Shown: one piece after another, positions 37,362-45,341 of the stretch
How the letters are laid out: each line of letters begins with the position of its first letter
How positions within the stretch are numbered: the stretch's first letter is position 1
NCBI RefSeq assembly: GCF_004363095.1
Contig: NZ_SNYO01000005.1
Span: 124,001 to 188,000, forward strand
Length of the DNA stretch: 64,000 nt
Reading direction: 5' to 3'
Source: Actinomycetospora succinea
Lineage (GTDB): Bacteria; Actinomycetota; Actinomycetes; Mycobacteriales; Pseudonocardiaceae
Notes under the pieces: model-generated
Told to the model about the DNA's origin: nothing
Seen by the model: the letters and a program-made list of their open reading frames with translations, nothing else
Database searches by the model: none
Made by a program: the position numbers and the translations under genes

Positions 37362-38308
37362 GACCTGCGCTGGTCCCGGAGCTGCGGGGCCACCTCGGCG
37401 GCGACGAGGTCGAGGTGGTCGAGGTCCGAGAGGTCGAGGACCTGTAGGTACACCCGCTCCACGCCCGCGCGCTCCCGGAGGCTCCCGAGCTTGTCGACGA
37501 GCTCGGCCGGCGTGCCCGCGATCCCGCTGGCGCGCAGCTCGGCCGGGTCGCGGCCGATGGCGGCGGCGCGCCGGGCGACCTCGGCGTCGTCGCGGCCCGC
37601 GCAGAGCACCTGGGCGGTCGAGCGGCCCAGGGTCGCGGGGTCGCGGCCGATCTCGCGGCAGGCCGCGTCGGCGCGCTCCTGCCCCGCGACGAGGTCGTCG
37701 AGCCCGGCGAACGGCATGTTGAACTCGGTCGCGTAAGTAGCCGCGAGCGCCGGGGTCCGCGCCGGCCCGTTGCCGCCGACGATGATCGGCGGGTGCGGGG
37801 TCTGGGCGGGCTTGGGCAGGCCGGGGCTGTCGTCGAACGTGTAGTGCTCGCCGTGGTGGGTGAACTTGACGCCGACCGGCGTGCGCCACGACCCCGTGAG
37901 GATCTCCAGCTGCTCGGTGAGCATGCCGAACCGCTCCCTCAGCGAGGGGAACGGGATGCCGTAGGCGCGGTGCTCGGCCTCGTACCACCCGGTGCCGATG
38001 CCGAGCTCGACGCGCCCGCCCGACATCTGGTCGACCTGCGCGACCGCGATCCCCAGCGGGCCGGGCATCCGGAACGTCACCGCCGTCATCAGCGTCCCGA
38101 GGCGGATGGTGCGCGTCTCACGGGCGAGTGCGGCGAGCGTCACCCAGGCGTCGGTCGGCCCGGGCAGGCCGTTGGCCTCGCCCATGGCGAGGTAGTGGTC
38201 CGAGCGGAAGAAGGCGTCGAAGCCGGCGTCCTCCGAAGCCCGGGCGACGCGGAGCAGGTCATCATAGGACGCGCCCTGCTGCGGCTCGGTGAAGATCCGG
38301 AGGTCCAC
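37358..38308 (-). CDS. LLM-class F420-dependent oxidoreductase B
   Basis: A 316-aa luciferase-like protein of the TIGR03560-type F420 family: [73 protein letters not shown] (in parts), and [18 protein letters not shown]. The C-terminal [25 protein letters not shown] is typical. It probably uses F420H2 to reduce or oxidise a small molecule of unknown identity. ATG 38308. Despite adjacent placement the two LLM genes are from different subfamilies and are tail to tail, so they are not a tandem duplication. Divergent from lipA with 93 bp between the starts. Confidence 0.9.
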   Translation of the reverse strand: MDLRIFTEPQQGASYDDLLRVARASEDAGFDAFFRSDHYLAMGEANGLPGPTDAWVTLAALARETRTIRLGTLMTAVTFRMPGPLGIAVAQVDQMSGGRVELGIGTGWYEAEHRAYGIPFPSLRERFGMLTEQLEILTGSWRTPVGVKFTHHGEHYTFDDSPGLPKPAQTPHPPIIVGGNGPARTPALAATYATEFNMPFAGLDDLVAGQERADAACREIGRDPATLGRSTAQVLCAGRDDAEVARRAAAIGRDPAELRASGIAGTPAELVDKLGSLRERAGVERVYLQVLDLSDLDHLDLVAAEVAPQLRDQRRS

Positions 38309-38401
38309 ACGATCAGGGTAGTCATCCCGTCACCGTCCGAACCGTCCCCCCGGGGGTCGCGTGCGACGACCGCGTGCGCCGTGCGGCGTAGGGTCGACGG
38401 C

Positions 38402-39412
38402 GTGACGGTCGCTCCCGAAGGTCGGAAGATGTTGCGGCTCGAGGTCCGCAACGCCCAGACGCCCATCGAGCGCAAGCCGGAGTGGATCCGGACGCGCGTG
38501 GCCACCGGACCCAACTTCACCGAGCTCAAGGGCCTGGTGAAGGGCTCCGGTCTCGCCACCGTGTGCGAGGAAGCCGGCTGCCCGAACATCTTCGAGTGCT
38601 GGGAGGACCGCGAGGCCACCTTCCTCATCGGCGGCGAGCAGTGCACCCGTCGGTGCGACTTCTGCCAGATCGACACCGGCAAGCCTTCCCCGCTCGACAC
38701 GCTCGAGCCGCGCAAGGTCGCCGACTCGGTCCGCCAGATGGGCCTGCGCTACTCCACGATCACCGGCGTCGCGCGCGACGACCTCGACGACGGCGGCTCC
38801 TGGCTCTACGCCGAGACCGTGCGCCAGGTGCACGACCTCAACCCGGGCACCGGCGTCGAGCTGCTCATCCCCGACTTCGACGGGCGCGCCGACCAGCTCG
38901 GCCCGGTCTTCGACGCCGCCCCCGAGGTGCTCGCGCACAACCTCGAGACCGTCCCGCGCATCTTCCGGCGCATCCGGCCGGGCTTCCGCTACGAGCGCTC
39001 CCTCGACGTCATCCGCCAGGCGCGCGACGCCGGGCTGGTGACCAAGTCGAACCTCATCCTCGGTATGGGCGAGACCCCCGAGGAGGTCACCGCCGCCATG
39101 CGGGACCTCGTCGACGCCGGCTGCGAGCTGCTCACGCTCACCCAGTACCTGCGCCCCAGCGTGCGCCACCACCCCGTGGAGCGGTGGGTCAAGCCCGAGG
39201 AGTTCGTCGAGCACCGCGACGCGGCGATCGCGATGGGCTTCCCCGGCGTCATGGCCGGCCCGCTGGTGCGCTCGTCGTACCGGGCGGGACGCCTGTACGC
39301 GCAGGCCAAGCTCGCCCGCGGCGAGGAGCTGCCCGAGGGCATGGCCGAGCTCGCCGAGGAGGGACCGGCCCGTCAGGAGGTCGGCGAGGTCCTGGCGCGC
39401 ACCAGGAGCTGA
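38402..39412 (+). CDS. lipA: Lipoyl synthase
   Basis: A 336-aa radical-SAM enzyme inserting two sulfurs into the octanoyl group of E2 and H-proteins. Auxiliary-cluster cysteines are Cys55, Cys60 and Cys66 ([12 protein letters not shown]); radical-SAM cysteines are Cys81, Cys85 and Cys88 (CTRRCDFC). The C-terminal RSSYRAG segment supplies the Ser ligand. GTG 38402. It depends on Fe-S delivery (erpA here) and follows LipB in the pathway. In M. tuberculosis lipB and lipA are adjacent (Rv2217-Rv2218); the accessory insert now gives lipA its own promoter region, shared with the divergent LLM gene. Confidence 0.97.
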   Translation: MTVAPEGRKMLRLEVRNAQTPIERKPEWIRTRVATGPNFTELKGLVKGSGLATVCEEAGCPNIFECWEDREATFLIGGEQCTRRCDFCQIDTGKPSPLDTLEPRKVADSVRQMGLRYSTITGVARDDLDDGGSWLYAETVRQVHDLNPGTGVELLIPDFDGRADQLGPVFDAAPEVLAHNLETVPRIFRRIRPGFRYERSLDVIRQARDAGLVTKSNLILGMGETPEEVTAAMRDLVDAGCELLTLTQYLRPSVRHHPVERWVKPEEFVEHRDAAIAMGFPGVMAGPLVRSSYRAGRLYAQAKLARGEELPEGMAELAEEGPARQEVGEVLARTRS

Positions 39413-39450
39413 ACGTCCGGCGACGAACCGTGAGGCCCCCGTAGGGCAGA

Positions 39451-40206
39451 ATGGGCCGCATGGCGAAGCAGGGCTCCGGCGCGGCGAGCAAGGAAGAGAA
39501 GAAGGCCGCGAAGCAGGCCGCGAAGGCGGCGCGCCGCGAGCGCTTCAGCCAGATCTGGCAGGCGTTCCAGATGCAGCGCCGCGAGGACAAGCTGCTGCTC
39601 CCGCTCATGATCGGCGCGGTCGTCGTCACCGCGCTGGTCCTGTTCGGCATCGGCCTGCTCATCGGCCAGCAGTGGTTCCTGCTGCCCACCGGCGTGCTGC
39701 TCGGCATCCTCCTGGCGGTGATCATCTTCGGTCGCCGGGTGCAGAAGAACGTCTACGCGAAGGCCACCGGCCAGCCCGGTGCCGCCGGCTGGGCGCTCGA
39801 CAACATGCGCGGCCAGTGGCGCGTCACCCAGGCCGTCGCGGGCACCACCCAGCTCGACGCCGTGCACCGCGTCATCGGGCGGCCGGGCGTCGTCCTCGTC
39901 GCCGAGGGCGTCCCGCACCGCACGAAGAGCCTGGTCGCCCAGGAGAAGAAGCGGGTCTCGCGCATCATCGGGCAGGTGCCGATCTACGAGGTCCTGGTCG
40001 GCGAGGAGGAGGGCCAGGTCCCGCTCTCCAAGCTCCAGCGGCACATGACGAAGCTGCCGCGCAACATCGACAAGAACCAGATGGAGACCGTCGAGAAGCG
40101 CCTCGCCGCGCTGGCCAACCGCTCCGGGCCGGCCATGCCCAAGGGCCCGATGCCGCGCAACGCCCAGCAGCTCAAGGGCATGCAGCGCACCGCGCGCCGG
40201 CGCTAG
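39451..40206 (+). CDS. DUF4191 membrane protein
   Basis: A 251-aa actinobacteria-specific protein (Rv2219 family). A Lys/Ala-rich N-terminus (KEEKKAAKQAAKAARRERF) precedes two transmembrane helices (LLPLMIGAVVVTALVLFGIGL and FLLPTGVLLGILLAVIIFG) and a basic cytosolic domain with AGWALDNMRGQWRVTQAV and RPGVVLVAEG. Function is unknown; conserved linkage to lipA suggests nothing certain. ATG 39451 is the longest start; ATG 39460 (MAKQGSG) is equally likely. It ends 4 bp before the stop of the convergent RDD gene. Confidence 0.88.
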   Translation: MGRMAKQGSGAASKEEKKAAKQAAKAARRERFSQIWQAFQMQRREDKLLLPLMIGAVVVTALVLFGIGLLIGQQWFLLPTGVLLGILLAVIIFGRRVQKNVYAKATGQPGAAGWALDNMRGQWRVTQAVAGTTQLDAVHRVIGRPGVVLVAEGVPHRTKSLVAQEKKRVSRIIGQVPIYEVLVGEEEGQVPLSKLQRHMTKLPRNIDKNQMETVEKRLAALANRSGPAMPKGPMPRNAQQLKGMQRTARRR

Positions 40207-40210
40207 CCCG

Positions 40211-40720
40211 TCACCGCGACCTCACCACGACCGTGCGGCTCGCGCGGTCCTGGATGCCGCGCGAGTCGTGGTCGACGATCAGCGCGGGGATGACGAAGAA
40301 CACGGACGCCGTGCGCACGAGCGCCCACAGCGGGCCGACGCCCGGCCGCTCGGGGCGGTCGAGGCGCACCACGCGCATGCCCAGCAGCACCATCGCGGGC
40401 GTCGCGCCGACCACGGCTACCGGCACGACCATGAGGATCGCCCAGGTCAGCAGGCTCCAGTTCTGCGGCAGCGCCGGGTAGGTGAACAGGGCCGCGAGCA
40501 CGCCCGCGAGCACGGCGTCGAGCAGGAACTGGGCACCGCGCCGACCCAGCGTGGCCACCGAGCCGGGCCCCTCCTCGGGCAGCCCGAAGCGCTGACCGGG
40601 GTAACCCTCCTCGGTGATCTCGGGAGGCGGTGTGCGCTGCGTCTCGGCCGCCTCCGGCGTGGCCGCCGTCGTCCGCCCCTCGCCGCCCGAGCCCTCGAGC
40701 CATTCCCGAAACCACGCCAC
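40211..40720 (-). CDS. RDD family membrane protein
   Basis: A 169-aa protein with an RDD domain: residues about 60-160 hold three hydrophobic segments (FLLDAVLAGVLAALFTYPAL, LTWAILMVVPVAVVGATPAMVLLGM, ALVRTASVFFVIPALIVD) with the RRGAQFLLDAVL start typical of RDD proteins. The N-terminal 55 residues are polar. Some RDD proteins act in cation/proton exchange, most are uncharacterised. GTG 40720. The orthologue is Rv2219A, also before glnA1. Divergent from glnA1 with a 229-bp region that holds the GlnR box. Confidence 0.85.
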   Translation of the reverse strand: MAWFREWLEGSGGEGRTTAATPEAAETQRTPPPEITEEGYPGQRFGLPEEGPGSVATLGRRGAQFLLDAVLAGVLAALFTYPALPQNWSLLTWAILMVVPVAVVGATPAMVLLGMRVVRLDRPERPGVGPLWALVRTASVFFVIPALIVDHDSRGIQDRASRTVVVRSR

Positions 40721-40783
40721 CGTGACAGGCTACGGCGGCCGGGAGCAGGGGCGGTGGGTCGCCGTCCGACCACCCAGCGCTCG

Positions 40784-40821
40784 TTAACTGCTGTGAAACA
40801 TGCCGGTGACGACCGAGCAAC
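40784..40821 (+). promoter_or_regulatory. GlnR box upstream of glnA1
   Basis: Four half-sites at exact 11-bp steps: TTAAC (40784-40788), GAAAC (40795-40799), GTGAC (40806-40810) and GCAAC (40817-40821), each separated by 6 nt. This reproduces the actinomycete GlnR consensus gTnAC-n6-GaAAC repeated twice. It lies 128 bp before the glnA1 start, so nitrogen control by GlnR is expected. A TACTGT (near 40885) could be the downstream -10. Confidence 0.88.
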
Positions 40822-40949
40822 AGCACCGACCTAGCGTCGGGTTCACCAGGATCGGTCACGGTCGACACCCCCGATCAGTGGGTACTGTGCGGCCCGCTGA
40901 CGACTCGACCCCCGTCGTCCCCGGCAAGTGTGTGAAGGAGCCACCGAGG

Positions 40950-42371
40950 GTGTTCAACAACCAGGACGAGGTCTTCAAGTACATCTCCGACGAGGGGGTG
41001 AAGTACGTCGACGTCCGTTTCTGCGACCTGCCGGGGCAGATGCAGCACTTCACCGTGCCGGCGTCGGAGTTCGACGAGGACGTGTTCACCACCGGCCTCG
41101 CCTTCGACGGCTCGTCGATCACGGGCTTCCAGAGCATCAACGAGTCGGACATGACGCTGCTGCCCGACGTGGCGACGTCGCGGATCGACCCGTTCCGGGC
41201 GCAGAAGACGCTGAACGTCAACTTCTTCGTCCACGACCCGCTCACGCTCGAGGCCTACAGCCGCGACCCGCGCAACGTCGCCCGCAAGGCCGAGAAGTTC
41301 CTCTCGACCGTCGACGTGGCCGACACCTGCTTCTTCGGCCCCGAGGCCGAGTTCTACATCTTCGACTCGGTCCGCTACGAGTCGAAGGCGAACGGCACGT
41401 TCTACGAGGTCGACTCGATCGAGGGCCACTGGAACACCGGCCGCGACGAGCTCGGCGGCAACAAGGGCAACAAGGTCAGCATGAAGGGCGGGTACTTCCC
41501 CGTCGAGCCGACCGACCAGAGCTCCGACCTGCGCGCCGCCATCGGCACCAACCTCATGAACTCCGGCTTCGAGCTCGAGAAGCTGCACCACGAGGTCGGC
41601 ACCGGCGGCCAGGCCGAGATCAACTACAAGTTCAACACCCTGCTGCACGCCGCGGACGACCTGCAGCTGTTCAAGTACATCGTCAAGAACACGGCGTGGC
41701 AGGCCGGCAAGTCGGTCACCTTCATGCCGAAGCCGCTCGCCGGCGACAACGGCTCGGGCATGCACTGCCACCAGTCGCTGTTCAAGGGCGGCGAGCCGCT
41801 GTTCTACGACGCCAACGGCTACGCGGGCCTGTCGGACCTGGGCCGCCACTACATCGGCGGCATCCTGCACCACGCCCCGAGCCTGGTGGCCTTCACCAAC
41901 CCGACGGCGAACTCGTACCACCGCCTGGTGCCCGGCTTCGAGGCCCCGATCAACCTGGTCTACTCGAACCGCAACCGCTCGGCGTGCGTGCGCATCCCGA
42001 TCACCGGTGACAACCCGAAGGCCAAGCGCCTCGAGTTCCGCTGCCCCGACTCCTCGGGCAACCCGTACCTGGCCTTCGCCGCCATGATGATGGCGGGCCT
42101 CGACGGCATCCGGAACAAGATCGAGCCGCCGACGCCGGTCGACAAGGACCTCTACGAGCTGCCCCCGGAGGAGGCCGCCGAGATCGCGCAGGTCCCGGCC
42201 AGCCTCGACGCCGCGATCAACAACCTCGAGGCCGACCACGACTACCTGCTCGAGGGCGGCGTGTTCACCTCGGACCTCATCGAGAAGTGGGTCGAGCTCA
42301 AGCGCGACGACGTGACGGGCCTGCGGCTGCGTCCGCACCCGTACGAGTTCGAGCTGTACTACAACTGCTGA
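40950..42371 (+). CDS. glnA: Glutamine synthetase, type I (GlnA1)
   Basis: A 473-aa dodecameric GSI-beta enzyme, the main ammonia-assimilating enzyme. Signatures: [63 protein letters not shown], and the adenylylation loop with Tyr402 in [11 protein letters not shown]. Presence of that Tyr and of glnE downstream implies control by adenylylation. GTG 40950 is chosen because AAGGAG lies 9 nt upstream and the family N-terminus ([11 protein letters not shown]) follows; the longer ORF to 40800 covers the GlnR box. Transcription is probably controlled by GlnR. A hairpin follows the stop. Confidence 0.97.
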   Translation: MFNNQDEVFKYISDEGVKYVDVRFCDLPGQMQHFTVPASEFDEDVFTTGLAFDGSSITGFQSINESDMTLLPDVATSRIDPFRAQKTLNVNFFVHDPLTLEAYSRDPRNVARKAEKFLSTVDVADTCFFGPEAEFYIFDSVRYESKANGTFYEVDSIEGHWNTGRDELGGNKGNKVSMKGGYFPVEPTDQSSDLRAAIGTNLMNSGFELEKLHHEVGTGGQAEINYKFNTLLHAADDLQLFKYIVKNTAWQAGKSVTFMPKPLAGDNGSGMHCHQSLFKGGEPLFYDANGYAGLSDLGRHYIGGILHHAPSLVAFTNPTANSYHRLVPGFEAPINLVYSNRNRSACVRIPITGDNPKAKRLEFRCPDSSGNPYLAFAAMMMAGLDGIRNKIEPPTPVDKDLYELPPEEAAEIAQVPASLDAAINNLEADHDYLLEGGVFTSDLIEKWVELKRDDVTGLRLRPHPYEFELYYNC

Positions 42372-42387
42372 CCCGACCAGCGCCGAT

Positions 42388-42419
42388 CGGCCCGGTCACC
42401 CTCGTGGGTGGCCGGGCCG
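42388..42419. terminator. Hairpin terminator after glnA1
   Basis: A 14-bp stem (42388-42401 with 42406-42419) with a single G-U type mismatch and the loop TCGT; core CGGCCCGG. It lies between the convergent stops of glnA1 and the small membrane protein gene and may serve both. Confidence 0.88.
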
Positions 42420-42428
42420 TCGTGCGTC

Positions 42429-42635
42429 TCAGCTCGTCTGCTTGCGGACGCGCAGCACCGCGAGGGTGACGAGGACGATCCCCACGACGCCGACGGCGAA
42501 GAGCACGATCCCGGGCACGGGGTTCGGCGTGAACGTGAAGACGAGGCCGGCGACCAGCAGCACGGCGCTGATCACCCAGCCGATCACACAGCCGCGCATC
42601 GTGGTGAGACCGAGAGCCGAGAACATGCCCGCCAT
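42429..42635 (-). CDS. Small two-helix membrane protein, probably SOS-controlled
   Basis: A 68-aa protein, unrecognised. It has two hydrophobic helices, CVIGWVISAVLLVAGLVFTF and VPGIVLFAVGVVGIVLVTLAVL, joined by a short turn (TPNPVPG), with a positively charged C-terminus (RVRKQTS) expected in the cytosol. ATG 42635 is assumed; ATG 42626 (MFSALG) is possible. A strong AGGAGGTGA lies 16 nt upstream of 42635, an unusually long gap. It starts 17 bp after the stop of the 114-aa gene and is thus likely the second gene of a unit led by a perfect LexA box. Small membrane proteins under LexA often inhibit cell division in other bacteria; that role here is speculation. Confidence 0.7.
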   Translation of the reverse strand: MAGMFSALGLTTMRGCVIGWVISAVLLVAGLVFTFTPNPVPGIVLFAVGVVGIVLVTLAVLRVRKQTS

Positions 42636-42651
42636 GCTGGCACGAACCCCG

Positions 42652-42996
42652 TCACCTCCTCGGTGGTCCGTCGTGTGATCTCTTGTCCGGCACGTCCTCG
42701 CGCGGGGACAGGGCGGCCGCGACGACGTACTGGTAGACGTAGCGGATCTCCTCGCCGCGCCGCACCGGCAGGCACACCCAGCCGACCCACTCCCCCGTCG
42801 TCGTGCGCCGCCAGGCCAGGAGCTCGCCGGGGACGCGGCTCTGGAGGTCGACGCCCTCGGGCATCGGGCGCACGGGCCGCTCCTGCGGCCGCGGGTAGGC
42901 GATCGCGAGGTCGACCCAGACGCGCTTGACCTCGTCGCGCTGCAACGCCCCGGAACGGTCGTTGCGGCGCTGCGCCGGCCCCCGGTCATCGAACAC
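42652..42996 (-). CDS. Hypothetical protein behind a LexA box
   Basis: A protein of up to 114 aa, unrecognised. The central part looks like real protein: KRVWVDLAIAYPRPQERPVR, PEGVDLQSRVPGELLAWRR, TTGEWVGWVCLPVRRGEEIR and YVYQYVVAAALSPRE, a beta-rich pattern with conserved-looking tryptophans. The Arg/Asp-rich ends look unstructured. The start is uncertain: the GTG at 42996 lies inside the LexA palindrome; the TTG at 42945 (LQRDEVKRVWV) would place the box about 45 bp upstream, a more normal spacing. No signal peptide or membrane segment. It is followed by the 68-aa membrane protein gene on the same strand. Confidence 0.65.
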   Translation of the reverse strand: MFDDRGPAQRRNDRSGALQRDEVKRVWVDLAIAYPRPQERPVRPMPEGVDLQSRVPGELLAWRRTTTGEWVGWVCLPVRRGEEIRYVYQYVVAAALSPREDVPDKRSHDGPPRR

Positions 42997-43005
42997 GTGT
43001 TCGAT
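42988..43005. promoter_or_regulatory. Perfect LexA (SOS) box
   Basis: An 18-bp perfect palindrome, ATCGAACACGTGTTCGAT. Its core TCGAAC-ACGT-GTTCGA fits the Gram-positive/mycobacterial LexA consensus CGAACRNRYGTTYG at every position. It overlaps or lies just ahead of the start of the 114-aa gene on the minus strand. The plus-strand gene begins 175 bp away and has its own promoter. Confidence 0.85.
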
Positions 43006-43101
43006 CGTCGGTCATCAGCGCCCGACACGCCACCCACACGACCGCGTGTCTCCGGAGATGGCGGTACAGCTCACGGCGCCGGGAAAATTCTCCGGCGGTG
43101 G

Positions 43102-43128
43102 TGTCGAAAGACGTCGTGCGAGTTCGTC
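43102..43128 (+). promoter_or_regulatory. ECF42-type promoter
   Basis: TGTCGA (43102-43107), a 17-nt spacer, then CGTC (43125-43128). This matches the ECF42 target motif as I recall it from Streptomyces venezuelae (-35 TGTCGA, -10 CGA/TC). It lies 52 bp before the first gene of an operon that encodes an ECF42 sigma factor, implying autoregulation. Confidence 0.7.
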
Positions 43129-43180
43129 GCGTCAGTGAGGGACCGGCACGGAGCCGGTCACCAGACACCCGGAGGCCACG

Positions 43181-43606
43181 ATGTCCGTCACCACCGACAC
43201 CCCCACCGTCACCACCACCACCGCGCCCGCCGGCCGCGCCCTGCCCCTGGTCCGCGACGGACTGGCGGCCACCGCCGTCGCCGCCGTGGCGACCGCGGCC
43301 GTCGCCGCCGCCGGCGAGATCGCGGGGATCGGCGCCGTCGTCGGCGGCGCGCCGATCCCCGCGACCGGGTTCGCCGTGCTCACCGCCGTCTTCTCCGTGG
43401 TGGGCGTGCTGCTCGCCCTGGGGATGTCCCGCTGGGCCCGCCGGCCGCGCACGACGTTCGTCCGCACGACGATCGTGCTCACCGTGCTGTCGCTGGTGCC
43501 CGACGTGCTCGCCGACGCCTCGGTCACCACGAAGGTCCTGCTGATGCTGACCCACGTCGTCGCCGCTGCCATCGTGATCCCGGCCGTTGCGCGCCGGCTG
43601 TCCTGA
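43181..43606 (+). CDS. DUF6069 family membrane protein
   Basis: A 141-aa protein with four hydrophobic helices (GLAATAVAAVATAAVAAAGEI, TGFAVLTAVFSVVGVLLALGM, TTIVLTVLSLVPDVLADA, LLMLTHVVAAAIVIPAVARRL), matching the DUF6069 layout with PDVL and LTHVVAAAIVIP near the end. Function is unknown. RBS GGAGG stands 4 nt before ATG 43181. It is the first gene after the ECF42-type promoter and lies 32 bp upstream of the DGPF gene, so it is probably part of the ECF42 regulon. A Thr-rich N-terminus (TTDTPTVTTTTAP) precedes the first helix. Confidence 0.85.
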   Translation: MSVTTDTPTVTTTTAPAGRALPLVRDGLAATAVAAVATAAVAAAGEIAGIGAVVGGAPIPATGFAVLTAVFSVVGVLLALGMSRWARRPRTTFVRTTIVLTVLSLVPDVLADASVTTKVLLMLTHVVAAAIVIPAVARRLS

Positions 43607-43638
43607 CCGACCGTTCCGCCAGACGAGAGGGGTGCGCC

Positions 43639-43986
43639 GTGCACTACCTGATGGGTGTCCGGATCGACGAGAGCGAGCTCCCGTACTCCGACGAGGAGAT
43701 GGAGGCGTCGTTCGCCCGGGTCGGGGCCGTCAACGACGAGATGAAGGCGGCCGGGGTCTGGGTGTTCGGCGGCGGGCTGCGGCCCTCCGACAGCGCCACC
43801 GTCGTGCGCGTCGAGAACGGCCGGACGGCCATGACGGACGGCCCGTTCGCCGAGACGAAGGAGCAGCTCGGCGGGTTCTACGTGATCGAGGTCGACGACC
43901 TCGACGCCGCGCTGGCCTGGTCGGAGAAGGTCGCGGAGGCCTGCCGCGTGCCGATCGAGGTGCGCCCCTTCGACGGCATCGCCTGA
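43639..43986 (+). CDS. YCII-related DGPF protein
   Basis: A 115-aa YCII-like alpha-beta protein with the family motif DGPFAETKEQLGGFYVIE. Proteins of this group are encoded beside ECF41/ECF42 sigma factors and are their main regulatory targets; their biochemical role is unknown, though the YCII fold suggests a small-molecule enzyme or binding protein. GTG 43639 is supported by GAGAGGGG 5 nt upstream and by the family N-terminus (HYLMGVRIDE). Ten bases separate it from the sigma gene's first ATG. Confidence 0.92.
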   Translation: MHYLMGVRIDESELPYSDEEMEASFARVGAVNDEMKAAGVWVFGGGLRPSDSATVVRVENGRTAMTDGPFAETKEQLGGFYVIEVDDLDAALAWSEKVAEACRVPIEVRPFDGIA

Positions 43987-43995
43987 GCTGATCCG

Positions 43996-45228
43996 ATGGT
44001 CGAGCTCCGCTCCGCCGCGTCTCCCGACCCGATGGATCTCACGGAGGTCTACCGCGCCGAGTACGGCCGCTGCGTCGCCACCCTGACCCGCCTCCTCGGC
44101 GACATCGGGCTCGCCGAGGAGGCCGTCCAGGACGCCTTCGCGGTGGCGATGGAGAAGTGGGACTCGTCCGCCGACGGGCCGCCGCGCAACCCGGGCGCCT
44201 GGATCGTCACCACCGCCCGCCACCGGGCCCTCGACCGCTTGCGCCGCGAGTCGACCCGCGAGGCCCGCCACACCCAGGCGCTGTTGCTGCAGACCCCCGA
44301 CGAGACCGAGGAGGTGGGGCCGGTGCGCGACGACCAGCTCCGCCTGATCTTCACCTGCTGCCACCCGGCGCTCTCGCCGCTCGCGCAGACGGCCCTGACC
44401 CTGCGCCTGCTCGGCGGGCTGGAGGTCCCCGAGATCGCGCGGGCCTACGTGGTGCCCGAGGCCACGATCTCCCAACGGATCGTGCGGGCGAAGAAGAAGA
44501 TCCGCGACGCCGGCATCCCCTACCGCGTGCCCGGGGCCGCCGAGCTCCCCGACCGCCTGGCGCCGGTGCTCACCGTGCTCTACCTCGTGTTCAACGAGGG
44601 CTACACGGCCACCTCGGGCGAGCTGGTGCGCACCGACCTCTGCCGCGAGGCCGTCCGGCTGGCGCGGGCGCTCGCCGAGCTGATGCCCGACGAGCCGGAG
44701 GTCCTCGGGCTGCTGGCGCTGCTGCTGCTCACCGAGGCCCGCCGACCGGCCCGGGTCGGCCCGTCGGGCGAGCTGGTGGTGCTCGCGGAGCAGGACCGCA
44801 CGCTCTGGGACCGGGACCTGATCGCCGAGGGCCACGCGCTGGTGCGGCGGTGCCTGCGCCGCGGACAGCCGGGGCCCTACCAGCTGCAGGCCGCCGTCAA
44901 CGCCGTGCACACCGACGGGCCGGCGACCGACTGGACGCAGGTGCTGGCCCTCTACGACCAGCTGCTCGCGCACACGCCGACCCCGATCGTCGCGCTCAAC
45001 CGCGCCGTCGCCGTCGCCGAGGTGCACGGACCGGAGGCGGCGCTCGCCGCGGTCGAGGCGCTCGACATCCCGGGCTACCACCTGCTGCCCGCCACCCGCG
45101 CCGACCTGCTCGCCCGCCTCGGGCGCACCGCGGACGCCGTCGCCGCCTACGACGAAGCCATCGCCCTGGCCACGAACGACACCGAGCGCGGGTTCCTCAC
45201 GACGCGACGGGCCGCGCTCGTCCCCTGA
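43996..45228 (+). CDS. ECF42-type RNA polymerase sigma factor with C-terminal TPR-like domain
   Basis: A sigma factor of up to 410 aa. Region 2 is near residues 17-80 (AEEAVQDAFAVAMEKW, PGAWIVTTARHRALDRLRRE) and region 4 near 125-185 (LTLRLLGGLEVPEIARAYVV, EATISQRIVRAKKKI). About 220 residues follow (DUF6596/TPR-like: LYLVFNEGYTATSG, LQAAVNAVHTDGPATDW, LYDQLLAHTPTPIVALNRAVA), the hallmark of ECF42. No anti-sigma gene is nearby, as expected for this group. The first 12 residues (MVELRSAASPDP) are encoded by a family A repeat, so the native start is probably ATG 44032 (MDLTEVYRAEYG). Confidence 0.92.
   Translation: MVELRSAASPDPMDLTEVYRAEYGRCVATLTRLLGDIGLAEEAVQDAFAVAMEKWDSSADGPPRNPGAWIVTTARHRALDRLRRESTREARHTQALLLQTPDETEEVGPVRDDQLRLIFTCCHPALSPLAQTALTLRLLGGLEVPEIARAYVVPEATISQRIVRAKKKIRDAGIPYRVPGAAELPDRLAPVLTVLYLVFNEGYTATSGELVRTDLCREAVRLARALAELMPDEPEVLGLLALLLLTEARRPARVGPSGELVVLAEQDRTLWDRDLIAEGHALVRRCLRRGQPGPYQLQAAVNAVHTDGPATDWTQVLALYDQLLAHTPTPIVALNRAVAVAEVHGPEAALAAVEALDIPGYHLLPATRADLLARLGRTADAVAAYDEAIALATNDTERGFLTTRRAALVP
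43998..44025 (+). repeat. Dispersed repeat family A, copy 4 (at ECF42 gene start)
   Basis: Reads GGTCGAGCTCCGCTCCG then CCGCGTCTCCC. It lies between the DGPF gene and the sigma factor's likely native start and brings its own in-frame ATG, so it may have altered the start of translation. Confidence 0.6.
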
Positions 45229-45341
45229 GGAAACCCCTGCTCCCACCGGGTATCTCTACGCATACCGGACACGGCTGCGCTTCGTAGTTTCGGTGTCACC
45301 GCAGGTCAGACCGCGGACGACACCCAGAGAAGCGAGCCCCC

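Noticed and set aside
42584..42658. Short minus-strand ORF from a GTG 7 nt after AGGAGGTGA, overlapping the 68-aa membrane protein gene
   Set aside because: Only about 19 residues with no structure of interest; the Shine-Dalgarno more likely serves the membrane protein despite the long gap, though leader-peptide use cannot be excluded.
45229..45300. GGAAAC right after the ECF42 gene as an ECF -35 for the protease gene
   Set aside because: No convincing -10 at the correct distance; too little to call.
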